DNA from: Hydra vulgaris
Lineage: Eukaryota; Cnidaria; Hydrozoa; Anthoathecata; Hydridae
Assembly (NCBI RefSeq): GCF_038396675.1
Contig: NC_088921.1
Location: forward strand, 20,531,001 to 20,595,000
Direction of reading: 5' to 3'
DNA length: 64,000 nt
Shown here: one piece after another, positions 53,970 to 64,000 of the stretch
Position numbering within the stretch: the first letter of the stretch is position 1
Layout of the letters: each line of letters starts with the position of its first letter
Made by a program: the position numbers and the translations under genes
The notes under the pieces: model-generated
Database searches by the model: none
What the model was told of the DNA's origin: nothing
The model's input: the letters and a program-made list of their open reading frames with translations, nothing else

Positions 53970-55301
53970 ATGATTACAACTGAAATAGAAAATGATACTG
54001 TAAACATAGGCCATAGCGCCATAAATAAAAGCTTTTCTCAAGCAATTACATCTTCTACTAAAAATCAACCTAATAGATACAGCATTCTTAGTAGGACTCT
54101 TCTGAGTCATATAACTAAGAACATTACAGAGCTCGATGTTCTCTCGGCTCTAGAAGATGCTGGTTTAGATAAAGACCTAGAAGGTTTTCAAATATTCCGT
54201 AGCGGAACAATAATCGAACTGGTCATGAAAACTGGCAAAGCCAAATTATTGCTCCAAGAAAAAGGTCTCTGTGTCAACGGTGTAGTACATCGCTTTTACA
54301 ACTCAACACCGACCCGAAACATTATCAAACGTGTCGCGGTATCTGTTATTGGACTTCCGCTAGAAAAAAAGGGGTTTCCGGTAGGAATGGCGCTGGAATA
54401 GTTAGGATATGGTAAGCATATCCACACCAGACCCGTGTTCAAAACAACACCAAAGAATGGAACACCGTATTTCTCTGGTATTTTAGTGGTTATCATTGAT
54501 AATCTGTTAAAACCAATACCCAGAAATCTAGTTTTGAGGGGCTATAATGCTCGAGTAATATATACTGGTCAACAACTACCGGAAAATAATCAAAATAAAA
54601 CACAAATAACATCATCAAGCGATAAAGGAGAAATACTTGAACAAGAGATAGACTTAACTAAAGAATCAATTCTAAACAAAGAAACACCCATTTCGACCAA
54701 AGAAAACACAGAACCGGAAAAGATTGCAATACAAAAAGAAGTAGTAACTCAATATACTGAAAGTGTTGAGAGTAAAAAAAGTGAAAGTAGTAAGAACGGA
54801 AGTATATTAACAACTAAAACTGAAGAAGGAGAAATAGTCATACCTGATGAGCTTGATGATATGAACCATTTAGAAATGGTGGAATGTAACTGGAATTTAT
54901 TTAAAACCTTCGACAGATATAACTGTAGCGAAGAAGACCTACAAAAATTCAAAGATCATAAAAAAGCTGAATGGGGTCAATATGTGTCAGAACTCCGAAA
55001 TTATAGAGCACTCAAAAACGAGCAAAAAAGAAAAGGAATAATAACGCCAGTCAGTTTTAAAAATATGGATTAAGGCGAAATGTATGCATATAACAAAAAA
55101 GAATTCAAAAACCATAACGCAAAGGAATATTCATTTGAAGAAACATAAAAGTATGTAGCTCATAAAATAGCAGAATGGGATCAACGAAAAAAGGAATTTT
55201 TTACATTTATTGAAGATCATAAATTAAAACAAGAAGAAAGACGCCAAAAACAACAAATCAATCAAATCAAAAAACAAAAAAGGCAAAAACTACAAGAGTA
55301 A
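53970..55301 (+). pseudogene. E15 ORF1 with two C-terminal helical repeats, three nonsense codons
   Basis: Start taken at MITTEIENDTVNIGHSAINK (53970). One frame of 443 codons with internal stops after GMALE (54399), after KNMD and after EET. Core: NRYSILSRTLLSHI, DLEGFQIFRSGTIIELVMK, NSTPTRNIIKRVAVSVIGLP, GYGKHIHTRPVFKTTP, YFSGILVVIID, RVIYTGQQL. A charged linker leads to repeat one (CNWNLFKTFDRYNCSEEDLQ, EWGQYVSE) and repeat two (KKEFKNHNAKEYS, AEWDQRKKEFFTFIEDH), ending in a Lys/Gln-rich helix. The repeats are those of E9; E3 and E17 carry one related unit. No zinc knuckle. Confidence 0.72.
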
Positions 55302-55564
55302 AAAAATATATACAGATCCAACTATATTCGAAGCAAAAATCCTAATTTCATTTGATTAAATAAAAATAAACTGTTACAAGTGCTAAAAAGTCACATCCAA
55401 GAGTTACTTTTTAGACTCTTGATTACTCAATAAAAGTACAAAACATTAAAACAAAAATAAAAATAAAAAACTATAAACAAAATATAAAATCATAAAATTA
55501 TAATAATAAACAAAAAAAACAAATTAAAATTAATACTGCCTTCTGGTGCCTTGGACCAGAAAGT

Positions 55565-55597
<33 letters not shown>

Positions 55598-55600
<3 letters not shown>

Positions 55601-55752
55601 TCTGTTCTTATCAGTTTAATATCTGGTACGCCGGCACAGTCCGGCTCATATATTAATCTGATTTTTGGCATTAGTTCATGGGATCATAGGTTTACCTTGC
55701 CTTGACCACGGGTTGCCTCGGCTTTGCACTACTGCTGAGCGCGGCCCAGATT
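55598..55752 (+). ncRNA. U2: U2-11 snRNA, 3' part
   Basis: Exact GTATCTGTTCTTATCAGTTT start. One of the least changed 3' parts in the window, with an intact Sm site. Confidence 0.93.
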
Positions 55753-55937
55753 GGAAATAAGAAAAATTCTTGACTTTCAGAGTGTCTAACATCGCTAATG
55801 GTCTCAGCTGCTGCTGATGATGCTGCTGATGATGCTGCTGATGATGACGACGATGAAAATGATTAGACGTTCTAATTCAAACCACAAGTACATTGTTGAA
55901 GACGGCGTCAGTCCGACTATGTCTGCAGTGTTCAGTT
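55753..55937 (+). promoter_or_regulatory. U2 spacer upstream of U2-12, lengthened
   Basis: 185 bp; about 10 bp more trinucleotide tract (extra GATGCTGCT) than the others. The proximal part is intact. Confidence 0.65.
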
Positions 55938-55967
55938 ATCGCTTCTCGGCCTAATGGCTAAGATCAA
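55938..55967 (+). ncRNA. U2: U2-12 snRNA, 5' part (nt 1-30)
   Basis: Intact start through GATCAA, then the E16 5' end (AAGTCTTAGTTATTATC). Confidence 0.92.
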
Positions 55968-56054
55968 AAGTCTTAGTTATTATCCGAGACTGTGGTTTCT
56001 AACTGCTTAGAAAAGGTTTTGAAGTGTATTTTTTTTTGTTTTAGTGCTATCGCA

Positions 56055-57865
56055 ATGGAGCCATCTCCGAACACGAGTAGAAGCTCGCCCGAACTTCGTC
56101 TAATCTCAGAAGAACTGCTAAAGAGGATGGAGACTGCTCGGAACCACTCTTTGTCTGATGACTCAGACACAGAATTGGATTTCGAATACAGTCCTGACGA
56201 GGATACCGATATGGATAGTGATTCCACCAACGGCGCTGAAAAACGACCTATGCGGACCGTTGCGGAATGACAATCATCGTCGTCTTCGAAGACCCGTAAA
56301 TCTATCCCGATCGCTGTGGAACCCCGAATAAATTCCAAGCCAATCGGAAACACCACGACCGATACGGAACATTGAGAAACTGCGAATACGCCTGGAAGCG
56401 TTTCTATCGTTGTGGAACGACAAGCGATCTTGCGACCTGACAGAAGAAAACTCTCTGCTTCTTACAATCATGACCGCGTTGTTCAGAGCGCCACTACACC
56501 TTTGAAAACCTATGCCAATGCTGCAAAGACAAATGACAAAGAAGGAAAACCATCGCTACCGCGAACGATATTATCTAGACTTCAGTCGAAATTTACTGTA
56601 ACTGATATTCTAAAGGCTCTTGAACGCGCAGGTTTAATTCACGAACTGGAAGGAGTCCAGCTAATCCACCGTGCGACCGTTGTCGAAATGGTAATGAAAA
56701 CCAGAAGAGCAAAATACCGGCTGTTGGAACATGGGCGTGATATTAAAAATTACCGTCGACAAACAACCGAACCTTTTAACGAAGGACGCATATTTCAATT
56801 TTTTGTTTACCGCTCGAAGCAAAAACCCTACAAGTAGGAATTATTCTCGAACAAATGTAATATGGAAAAAATGTTGAGACTAAGTCTATCATGTGGTTAT
56901 CGCCTGGATCAAATGTTCCGTATTACTCCGGTATTCTTGTTGCAGTAGTCGAAGATCTTAACTGTCGAGTTCCAGAAACACTAACCATTAGAGGACATCG
57001 AGTGCGAACGATGTACACTTGGCATCCTGAAGATCCGTCAAACGATTGTGATTCTGACTTTCGTTTTACATCGCAAACTGACGTACAACCGCAAACTATC
57101 GTAGCCCAACCGCAAACTACTATAACTATGCCGATAGTTACTGAAAAACCAACGCAAATTGTTACCAGAGAACTGAATTCTACGTCCTTTTCTACATGTT
57201 CTCCTGAACTAATAAACCAAATTGATCACGTAGCTTCTGCTGCCGTTGATGTTAACCATCGGGAGGATCAGAGGAACAGCACCGTGGACGCAGTAATAAA
57301 GGCTGTGGAGGTGCCTGAAGCCACAGCACCACTTGGTGGTGTTGTGTCGGATGACCCTTCCCACGGTGCCTCTATCCTCCCCGGAAATATAGGGGAAACC
57401 TACTCTACCGGAACGGATGTCGTCCCTGATACTATCACGGAAAATGAAGTAAAGAGCGCCAAAGAAGTCTTGGAATCAGAAAATGTTGAAGGAAAAAATC
57501 CGAAAAGGAAAATATCCATACCGAATGATGTTCCTTTTGAAGTTGTAAATGACAAAAAGAAGAAAACCGACACCACTATTAAACTAAACCCGAACATTGA
57601 CGCAGCCTTGAAAAATGATAACTCTATACTATCGAAATGTTTATTTAAAGAAGATCGTGGGCGTATGATTGGACAACTTATGGCTTTACAGTTTGGATCC
57701 TTTGACGCCAGCGAGGCCGAAAAAATTGAAAAAGATCCGGGAAAGTGCAGGTTTATAAAGGACAATTGGAGGAAAAGTTGTACGATTAGTCGAAGCAAAC
57801 TAATAGCTCTTTTGAACAATCAATACACAAAGTACTGCAACCAATTCCAAATCCAACTGGAATAG
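56055..57865 (+). pseudogene. E16 ORF1 with extra C-terminal domain, broken
   Basis: Start taken at MEPSPNTSRSSPELRLISEE (56055). Acidic N-terminus (EYSPDEDTDMDSD), a stop at 56268, piece 56412-56837 (ARTILSRL-type block, ELEGVQLIHRATVVEMVMK), frame loss in the second block, then 56891-57865 (YSGILVAVVEDLN, HRVRTMYTWHPED). A long Thr/Val-rich linker and a basic segment (GKNPKRKISI, DKKKKTDT) lead to the family domain (FKEDRGRMIGQLMAL, CRFIKDNWRKS, LLNNQYTKYCNQF). At least three breaks. Confidence 0.75.
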
Positions 57866-58048
57866 TAAGAATCATTTTTTTACGTCTTTACATTTATTTA
57901 TATATTTGATGTTGTTTTTACAAAAATCTAAATTACTATGTTTGTTGAGAGATTTAAACTATACCTTTTGAAATTTATTGCTTTTAAAAACTTCAAATAA
58001 AAATTTTTTTTTGTTTAAAATTCATTTTTCTCTCAACAAAAGTTAAAT

Positions 58049-61000
58049 ATGGCAGCAAAAATACTATCGTTAAACGTAAACGGTTTAAATAACAATCAAA
58101 AAAGGAATTCATTAATGACGTTTTTTCTAAACTTTGACATAATTTGTTTACAAGAAACCCATTGTTGTGACACAACGCAACGGGCATGGGAAAACGAATG
58201 GTTCGTAAAATCAAACGGTCATTCAATATGGAATAACAAAAACAATAAAGAAAAAGGAGTGGCAATTCTAAGTAAAAAAGAATTTATATTTTCAGAAATT
58301 ACAAGCGGAAAAAACGGTAGAATTCTTGCTGCCAGTTTTTATTTAAATCAAAAAGCTTTTCATATTATTAACATTTACGCACCTAATGATCCGCAAGATA
58401 AGGAAAAGTTTTTTAAATTTTTAAGTAAAAATGCGCTTCTGTGTGACTATTATATGTTAATAGGTGATTTCAATATGGTTGAGGACCCGTTTCTCGATAG
58501 AGAAGGCGGGGACCAGTTTAATACAAACAATACTATAGGAAGGAAAAATTTAAGGTTGTTTACCGAAAAATATCAGTTGACTGATATTTTTCGGAAACAA
58601 AATTCTGATAAAAAAGTATTTTCTTTTGAACACCGAAATTATAAAAGTAGAATCGGCAGGATATATGTTTCTAACAATTTGTTGACTTTAAATCCAATTT
58701 GCAAATTCAAATGGGTGGGTTGGAGTGACCATAGCTCGGTAACCTGCAAAATCCTTTTACAAGAGGAGAATCCGCGGGGGATGGGATATTGGCACTTGTA
58801 CTCATCTTTAATTAATGATAAAAAATTTATTGAAATGCTAAAAGCTGAATTTGAATTTAATCAAAAACAAAACTCTTTTGAAAACTCTAACCAAGCTTGG
58901 GAATATACTAAGTCTATGGTTAGAGTTATTGCAGAACAAAGAAGTCAAGAAATGCGAAAAGAAAAAAGGAAAAAAATTATTTTTTTAGAGCAAGCTCTAA
59001 ATGCAGAAAATATTAAAAGCGATATTGATGAAGACAAAATTTTATCGAATTAAAAAAGAATTATCTGAACTCAATAACAAAAATGGAGTGTTCGTCCGAA
59101 CGAAACAAGTAATATTCGAAGAAGGAGAAATACCCTCTAGATCCTTGTTTCTTTTGGAAAAGCACAACCAAAATAAAAAAACTATAAAAAATATATCCTA
59201 TCGAAGCAAAATTTTTACAGACACTGATGGAATTCAAAAAGTTTTGCGAATATTTTACAAGAAACTTTACAATCACAAAAAACTTGATAAAAATTTGCAA
59301 AACCTTCTCATTGAAAAAATTCAAAACATTCTTCCAGATGATGAAAATACTTTTCATAACGAAAAATTTACTGTAAATGAACTCTATCAATCCGCCCTTT
59401 CCCTTGAAAAACACAAATCGCCCGAATTTGACGGAATTCCTGTCGAATTCTGGCAAAGCACATGGGGTATTTATGGGGGGGAGTTCACCCGATTAGCAAA
59501 TGAAAATTTCTTTGAAAAAACTGAAAACCAAATCCCATGGACCCAGAGTACGGCAGTGATTAGTCTTCTTCCAAAGGACGGAGATTTATCGCTGCTGCAG
59601 AACTGGAGGCCCATCTCATTGCTGTGCGCTGATTACAAGATCATAACAAAGGCGCTGGCTTTAAGAATGGCAAAGGTTCTCTAAAATGTGCTCGAACCCT
59701 CTCAAACTTGCTCGGTACCCGGAAGAAACATCTTCTCGAACTTGTTCCTGGTTCGAGACCTCATCCACTACACTGACAAAAAAAGAGTCGGTGCTTTCTT
59801 GATGTCTTTGGACCAGGAAAAAGCATTCGACAAGATGGATAGAAGTTTTTTAATTAAAGTTCTACACAAGTTTAACTTTGGAAATAACTTTGTTAATGCT
59901 ATCAATCAAACTTTAAAAAATACTCAATATATTATTACTAACAACGGGTACCTGAGCAAGCCCATTCCAATTAGAAGAGGAGTTCGACAGGGAGACCCGA
60001 TTTCCCTTATGCTTTACTGTGTGGCAGTGGAAACACTTGCCCTCGAGTTTAAGCATAATAAGGGAATTGAAGGAATTCAACTCCCTGGTACAACTCCCTT
60101 AAAACTATTGCAGTTTGCAGATGACACTCATGTAACCTGTAAAAGTCCGCAATGTTTGGGTGAAATTTTTTCTGTTTTAAATTTATTTCAAAAAGCTACT
60201 GGCTTCAATATTAATGTGGCAAAAACAAAAGCGCTTGCGCTGGGAGGCCTCGAAAACAAATATAGTTGCTTACAATTCGAAAATTTTGTTTGTAACTGGT
60301 CAAACCTAGACGGTATGAAGGTCCTTGGAATAACCTTCTTCAACAATTTAAAAAAGACAGCTGATGTTAATTTTGGCAAAGCTGTCGAAAAGTTTACGAA
60401 AATCTTGAGAAATTTTAAATATAGAAATGTTTCTTTAAAATGTAAGGGGATGTTTGTGAACACGCTGGCCTTGTCAAAGGTCTGGTATGTTGCAAATGTC
60501 TTTCCTATGAATAAAACGCATGAAAAAATTATTAAGAAAGAAATTTCAATTTATTTGTGGCAAAGCAATTTTGCTGAGCCAATCAAAAGAAACATTTTAA
60601 ATTTAAAAACGGATAAAGGCGGTCTGGGTATTCTAGATGTCCTGAGGCAATCTGTTGCCTTGAGACTTAAGCATTTGTTGCACATTCGAGACGACCCAAA
60701 CCCCCACGAAAGTTTTTTTCTTCAAAGATACTTTTTGGCGTATTCCTTAAACAGATACGCTAAAAACGGTTATACGCAATGGACCTTTTTTACCGGAGTT
60801 ACCTTTCCAAAGTCTTTGAAGGACCTACCCTTTTATTACTCGGATGTGGTGGATCTTTTAAAGACTAAAGAAAACATTTTTAAAGAAAAAACTATAACAA
60901 CTAAAAAAATTTACTCATTGTTGGGTGACAAAGACGAATACATAAACTTAAATAAAACTCAAACTTTTTGGGAAACCCAATTTAAAACTGTATTGCCTTG

Positions 61001-61577
61001 GGATAAGATCTGGTGGCGGTGCTTTAGATCTTATGCACAGGGCCCTTCCCAAAATACACAGTGGAAGATGTTGCAAAATATATTACCAACAAAAGAAAAA
61101 TGCAAATTATGGATAAAAAATCGCGGACGCGCTAATACCAATTGTCTCGTCTGCGGCCAAAATGAGAGCACGCTGCATCCCTCTATTTATTGTAGTGTTG
61201 CCCGCGATATTTGGAAAGCATTGAAGTTTGTCTACGGGAGATTATTGCCGCATACACATTTCAACCCTGAACATGTTAAATTCTATTTAAACATTCAAAA
61301 ATTACCAAAATATGATCTTAAGGCAAAACTATTTACAACTATCACAAATATTATAACAACAGAAATATGGCGGGCAAGGAACTTGAGAGTGATGGAAAAT
61401 AAAGTGCTCTCTTCCACAAAAATAATTAAAAACATTATAAAAGAAATTAAATATATATGGAAAAGAAAGTATGAAAAACATAGACGCGAAAATAATATTG
61501 AAAAATTTCATACTTTGTTTTCTATTAATGATGCAATATCAAAACAACATGAACAAGAACTCTTGTTCACTATATAG
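58049..61577 (+). pseudogene. E16 ORF2: AP-endonuclease and reverse transcriptase, almost intact
   Basis: Starts MAAKILSLNVNGLNNNQKRN. Endonuclease: CLQETHCCD, LIGDFNMVEDPFLDREGGD, SRIGRIYVS (family norm RIDRIY), SDHSSVTCK. RT: FDGIPVEFWQS, NWRPISLLCADYK, QTCSVPGRNIFSN, DQEKAFDKMDR, RQGDPISLMLYC, FADDTHVT. C-terminal CLVCGQNESTLHPSIYC and end HEQELLFTI. Two lesions: a frameshift at about 59040 and a TAA at 59682-59684 (after AKVL), after which 629 codons are open. The best-preserved RT of the plus-strand elements. Confidence 0.88.
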
Positions 61578-61634
61578 AAAAAATTTACAAATAAAAACCA
61601 TATTGAAATGACCTTCTTTTTGTGTTTATATTCA

Positions 61635-61815
61635 CGAAAAGCATGTCCCCAGCAGCCCCTGTGGGTGTGACGGACATGTGTTTATTTTTTAAATGCATGG
61701 CTTAATGGCCAGCACTATTTATTATAAACTGGTGTTACGAAAAGCATGACCCCAGCAGCCTTGTGGTGTGACGGTCACGCGTTTATTTTTTGAATGCCCG
61801 GCTTAATGGCCAGCC
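61635..61815 (+). repeat. E16 3' UTR structured repeat, two copies
   Basis: Units at 61635-61714 (TGTCC pairing with GGACA) and 61738-61815 (TGACC pairing with GGTCA), a compensatory T-A to A-T change within one element. The second hairpin GGCTTAATGGCC is identical in both. Confidence 0.8.
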
Positions 61816-61819
61816 ATAT

Positions 61820-62224
61820 ATTTTATAAAACACGACTCTCTTTCTATTTCTTATTTATACTTTACGAAAGTTTTTGTTACGTTATTTGAAAACGATATAT
61901 TTTGTACTTTTAGAAAAACCCTTCATAATTCTTAGTGAAAGACGAAACCATTGTCTTCCTAATTATAATTTGCGGTTTCAACATTTAATTTTTCGTTTTC
62001 GTTTTTGTTTTTATCTCGATTTCGCTTCGTTTTAATTGAAACCGCAAATGAAAGAATTAAGAAAAAGAAATTAAAAAAAAAAAAAAAAAAAAAAAAATTT
62101 TCGTCCAACTTTAAATTTACAATATATTGTTACATTAATTTATTTATTTATTTTCTTTTTAATATATAACAGTTCTTTTGTACAAATACTATTTAACATG
62201 AAATAAATTGTAAAAAGAAAAAAA
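61820..62224 (+). other. E16 distal 3' UTR, no gene
   Basis: AT-rich, with TTTCGTTTTCG-type runs and a pure A-run. No gene seen. Confidence 0.55.
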
Positions 62225-62379
62225 GTATCTGTTCTTATCAGTTTAATATCTGGTACGCCGGCACAGTCCGGCTCATATATTAATCTGATTTTTGGCATTA
62301 GGTCATGAGATCATAGGTTTACCTTGCCCTGACCACGGGTTGCTTCGGCTTTGCACTACTGCTGAGCGCGGCCCAGATT
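62225..62379 (+). ncRNA. U2: U2-12 snRNA, 3' part
   Basis: GTATCTGTTCTTATCAG to GCGGCCCAGATT, few changes, Sm site intact. Confidence 0.93.
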
Positions 62380-62555
62380 GGAAATAAGAAAAATTCTTGA
62401 CTTTTAGAGTGTCTAACATCGCTATTGGTCTCAGCTGTTGCTGATGATGATGCTGCTGATGTCGACGACGACGATAATAATTAGAAGTTCTAATTCAATT
62501 CACAAGTACATTGTTGAAGACGGCGTCAGTCCGACTATGTCTGCAGTGTTCAGTT
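62380..62555 (+). promoter_or_regulatory. U2 spacer upstream of U2-13
   Basis: Same length as most spacers. The trinucleotide tract has drifted (GATGTCGACGACGACG), and one change lies in AATTCAATTCACAAG. Confidence 0.63.
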
Positions 62556-62602
62556 ATCGCTTCTCGACCTAATGGCTAAGATCAAGTGTAGTATCTGTTC
62601 TT
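62556..62602 (+). ncRNA. U2: U2-13 snRNA, 5' part (nt 1-47)
   Basis: One change in stem-loop I (GACC for GGCC). Runs through GTAGTATCTGTTCTT, then E17 begins. The 3' part is outside the window. Confidence 0.92.
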
Positions 62603-64000
62603 GATTCGTGATCTTAGGTATAAAACTGAGCTAGTGATCACCTTTAGTGAGGTCTACGTGCCTCATTAGTGATTACTAAGGGTTTACCTTACCTCTACAA
62701 CGGGTTGCCGGTACGGCAATTTTAGTTTGTAGGGAGTTAAGTGTCTTTGATTTTAGGTTTTATTTTAGTGTTGAAGGTCTACTGGCCTGTTATATTGGCT
62801 TTAGGAATACACGTAGTGTATTTATAACCATGGCTTTAAAAAGTCCATCACCCTTAAACGTTGAAGACAATAACGCCAAAGTTAAAAGCTATGCGCAAGC
62901 AACAGCTTGTACATCATTTGGATATTCGAGTTTAAAAAACACTCTTTTGTGTACTTTAGACACGAGAATTGGAGAGGACGAGGTGTTATCAGCTATAGAG
63001 GATGTCGGGTTAGATAAGGAGTTAGAGGGATTCCAATTGATTAGGAAAGGGTCGATGATATAAATTGTCATGAGATCTGATAAAGCAAAACATTTTCCAC
63101 AAGAGAAAGGTCTTATTATAAATGGTAAATTCTACCTTTTTCATAATTCCACACCTACTAGAAGTATATCGAAAAGACTAGCGGTGTCTGTGATTGGATT
63201 TCCACTCGAGAAGAAGTTTTTTCCCGTAGGGAAAACATTAGAGGAACTGGGATATGGAAAACACATCCACACAAGGCCAGTTTTCAGGCATACTCCCAAA
63301 TTCAAAACGCCATATTTTTCTGGAATTATAGTGGCCGCTATGGACAACTTAGAGCGTCCAATACCTAGACAAATAAAACATATGGGGTACAATGTTAGAG
63401 CGATATATACTGGACAGGATGGAGCAGGAAGTGTACCCCAGGAAGAGAAAGTTAACGAAGAAACGAAGGAAGAACTAGAAATACCTAGAAAGACAATAAA
63501 AGATATAAAAGAACAACCTGTAGAGTTTTTTGTAACTAAGTGTATAGACGATTCCACCGTTAGCCTAATAGTTTCAAACGGTGAAACACAAAACTTTACA
63601 AAAAGTAGAGTTGAAGACATATCTCAAAGTGCGCAAGAAACTGTAAAAGTATTAAAACCGAATAGTAGCAAAAAAATAAAATTAATGCCAATCATAAATG
63701 AAACCAATATAACTGAAAACCCTGAACCTAAACCAAAAATAACAGACAATAGCAATGAAGAAAGTATGAAGCAAATAATTAACACACCATCTGAAGCAAT
63801 ACAAACAGAACAACCTATTCAAAACCACGACAAAGATTATAGACATGAAAGAAAAGAAATTGATGTCTCAGGAGTTGAACTCACATCAGAATTTGAAAGT
63901 ATGAGTTACCACGAGATATGATGTTATAACACAAACTTTTTCATGGTTTCAACAAAAATTATTGCAGCGAAGATGATCTTAAAAAGTACGTTCGGTATCG
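62603..64000 (+). mobile_element. E17: ORF1-only type element, cut by the window edge
   Basis: 5' end GATTCGTGATCTTAGG, 5' UTR to 62829, then ORF1 to the edge. Sister copy of E1. The 5' UTR contains the U2-like stretch at 62682-62707. Confidence 0.77.
62830..64000 (+). pseudogene. E17 ORF1, partial, with nonsense codons
   Basis: Starts MALKSPSPLNVEDNNAKVKS. A TAA at 63061-63063 and a TGA at 63919-63921 (Trp in E1) lie in the frame. Core: ELEGFQLIRKGSMI, NSTPTRSISKRLAVSVIGFP, GYGKHIHTRPVFRHTP, YFSGIIVAAMDN, RAIYTGQD. After a small frame change past 63930 the edge sequence encodes FHGFNKNYCSEDDLKKYVRY, the single C-terminal repeat also seen in E3. No zinc knuckle after YTGQ. Confidence 0.73.

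Larger units (their letters stand above)
53751..55597 (+). mobile_element. E15: complete ORF1-only element (1.85 kb)
   Basis: 5' end GATTCTTAGACATTAGG, 5' UTR to 53969, ORF1, about 265 bp of 3' UTR, poly(A) 55568-55597, then the U2 target. No trace of ORF2. The 3' end has a perfect 7-bp hairpin (TTCTGGT and ACCAGAA) with loop GCCTTGG, shared in form with E9 and E12. Both ends are regular, so this is a real element type rather than a truncated LINE. Confidence 0.82.
55968..62224 (+). mobile_element. E16: nearly whole U2-inserted LINE, E4/E7-related
   Basis: 6.26 kb: short 5' UTR, ORF1 with several breaks, ORF2 with only two lesions, 3' UTR 61578-62224 with two structured repeats. An internal A-run at about 62071-62096 is followed by about 125 bp of further AT-rich sequence and a second, short A-rich end. 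The 5' terminus matches E4 and E7. Confidence 0.87.

Noticed and set aside
55598-55967. A functional U2 gene
   Set aside because: The 3' part and the next 5' part belong to neighbouring units separated by a spacer; each U2 is split by kilobases of element.

Overview
The window is a piece of an AT-rich animal-type nuclear genome: a tandem array of U2 spliceosomal snRNA genes in which all 13 visible U2 copies are split at the same place by retrotransposons. U2 is recognised from its 5' end (ATCGCTTCTC), stem-loop I (GGCCTAATGGCT), the branch-point-pairing word GTAGTA, the following GTATCTGTTCTTATCAG, and a Sm site (GATTTTTGG). A run of (GGGTTA) at 42812-42834 suggests TTAGGG telomeres. The species cannot be named from this; an invertebrate is my inference. 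No ordinary host protein gene is present. Without insertions the U2 unit would be about 366 bp: roughly 190 bp of U2 plus a spacer of about 175 bp that carries the U2 upstream region.

Layout. From 1 to 42524 U2 and every insertion read on the minus strand; from 42525 to 64000 they read on the plus strand. The two halves meet head to head inside two 5'-truncated elements. I number elements E1-E17 from left to right, leaving E5 unused, and call the short ones S1-S3. Minus strand: E1 1-1338, E2 1351-6058, E3 6418-11930, E4 12291-18525, S1 18884-19298, E6 19312-24738, E7 25098-31392, E8 31752-33084, E9 33463-34180, E10 34293-39685, E11 40048-42524. Plus strand: E12 42525-42797, S2 42883-43286, E13 43301-48433, E14 48813-52993, S3 53349-53736, E15 53751-55597, E16 55968-62224, E17 62603 to the edge. 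Between them lie blocks of U2 3' part, spacer and U2 5' part (U2-1 to U2-13).

The LINEs have two ORFs. ORF1 is an RNA-binding-type protein with no visible zinc knuckle. ORF2 has an AP-endonuclease domain (QETH, GDFNMV, SDH), a reverse transcriptase ((Y/F)ADD) and a C-terminal CX2CX7HX4C motif, with no RNase H. This is the architecture of the Tx1/L1-like APE-type LINEs, whose U2-specific lineage is Keno; the other known U2-specific lineage, Utopia, has a restriction-like endonuclease and does not fit. At least five diverged lineages share the site. With them live ORF1-only elements (E9, E12, E15 and probably E1 and E17), an internal-deletion derivative (E8) and a U2-targeted SINE (S1-S3). Poly(A) is always followed by GTATCTG (U2 nt 36 on), so target-primed insertion starts at one fixed nick. 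Elements often stack in tandem in the regenerated target. Most copies are broken; E10 and E16 are nearly whole.

All insertions are in the U2 sense direction, so the U2 promoter that remains upstream of each one could drive it. The 3' UTRs carry a repeated RNA structure with compensatory changes, and some UTRs resemble parts of U2 itself. Together these suggest a community of autonomous and dependent retroelements using the U2 array as a shared niche.
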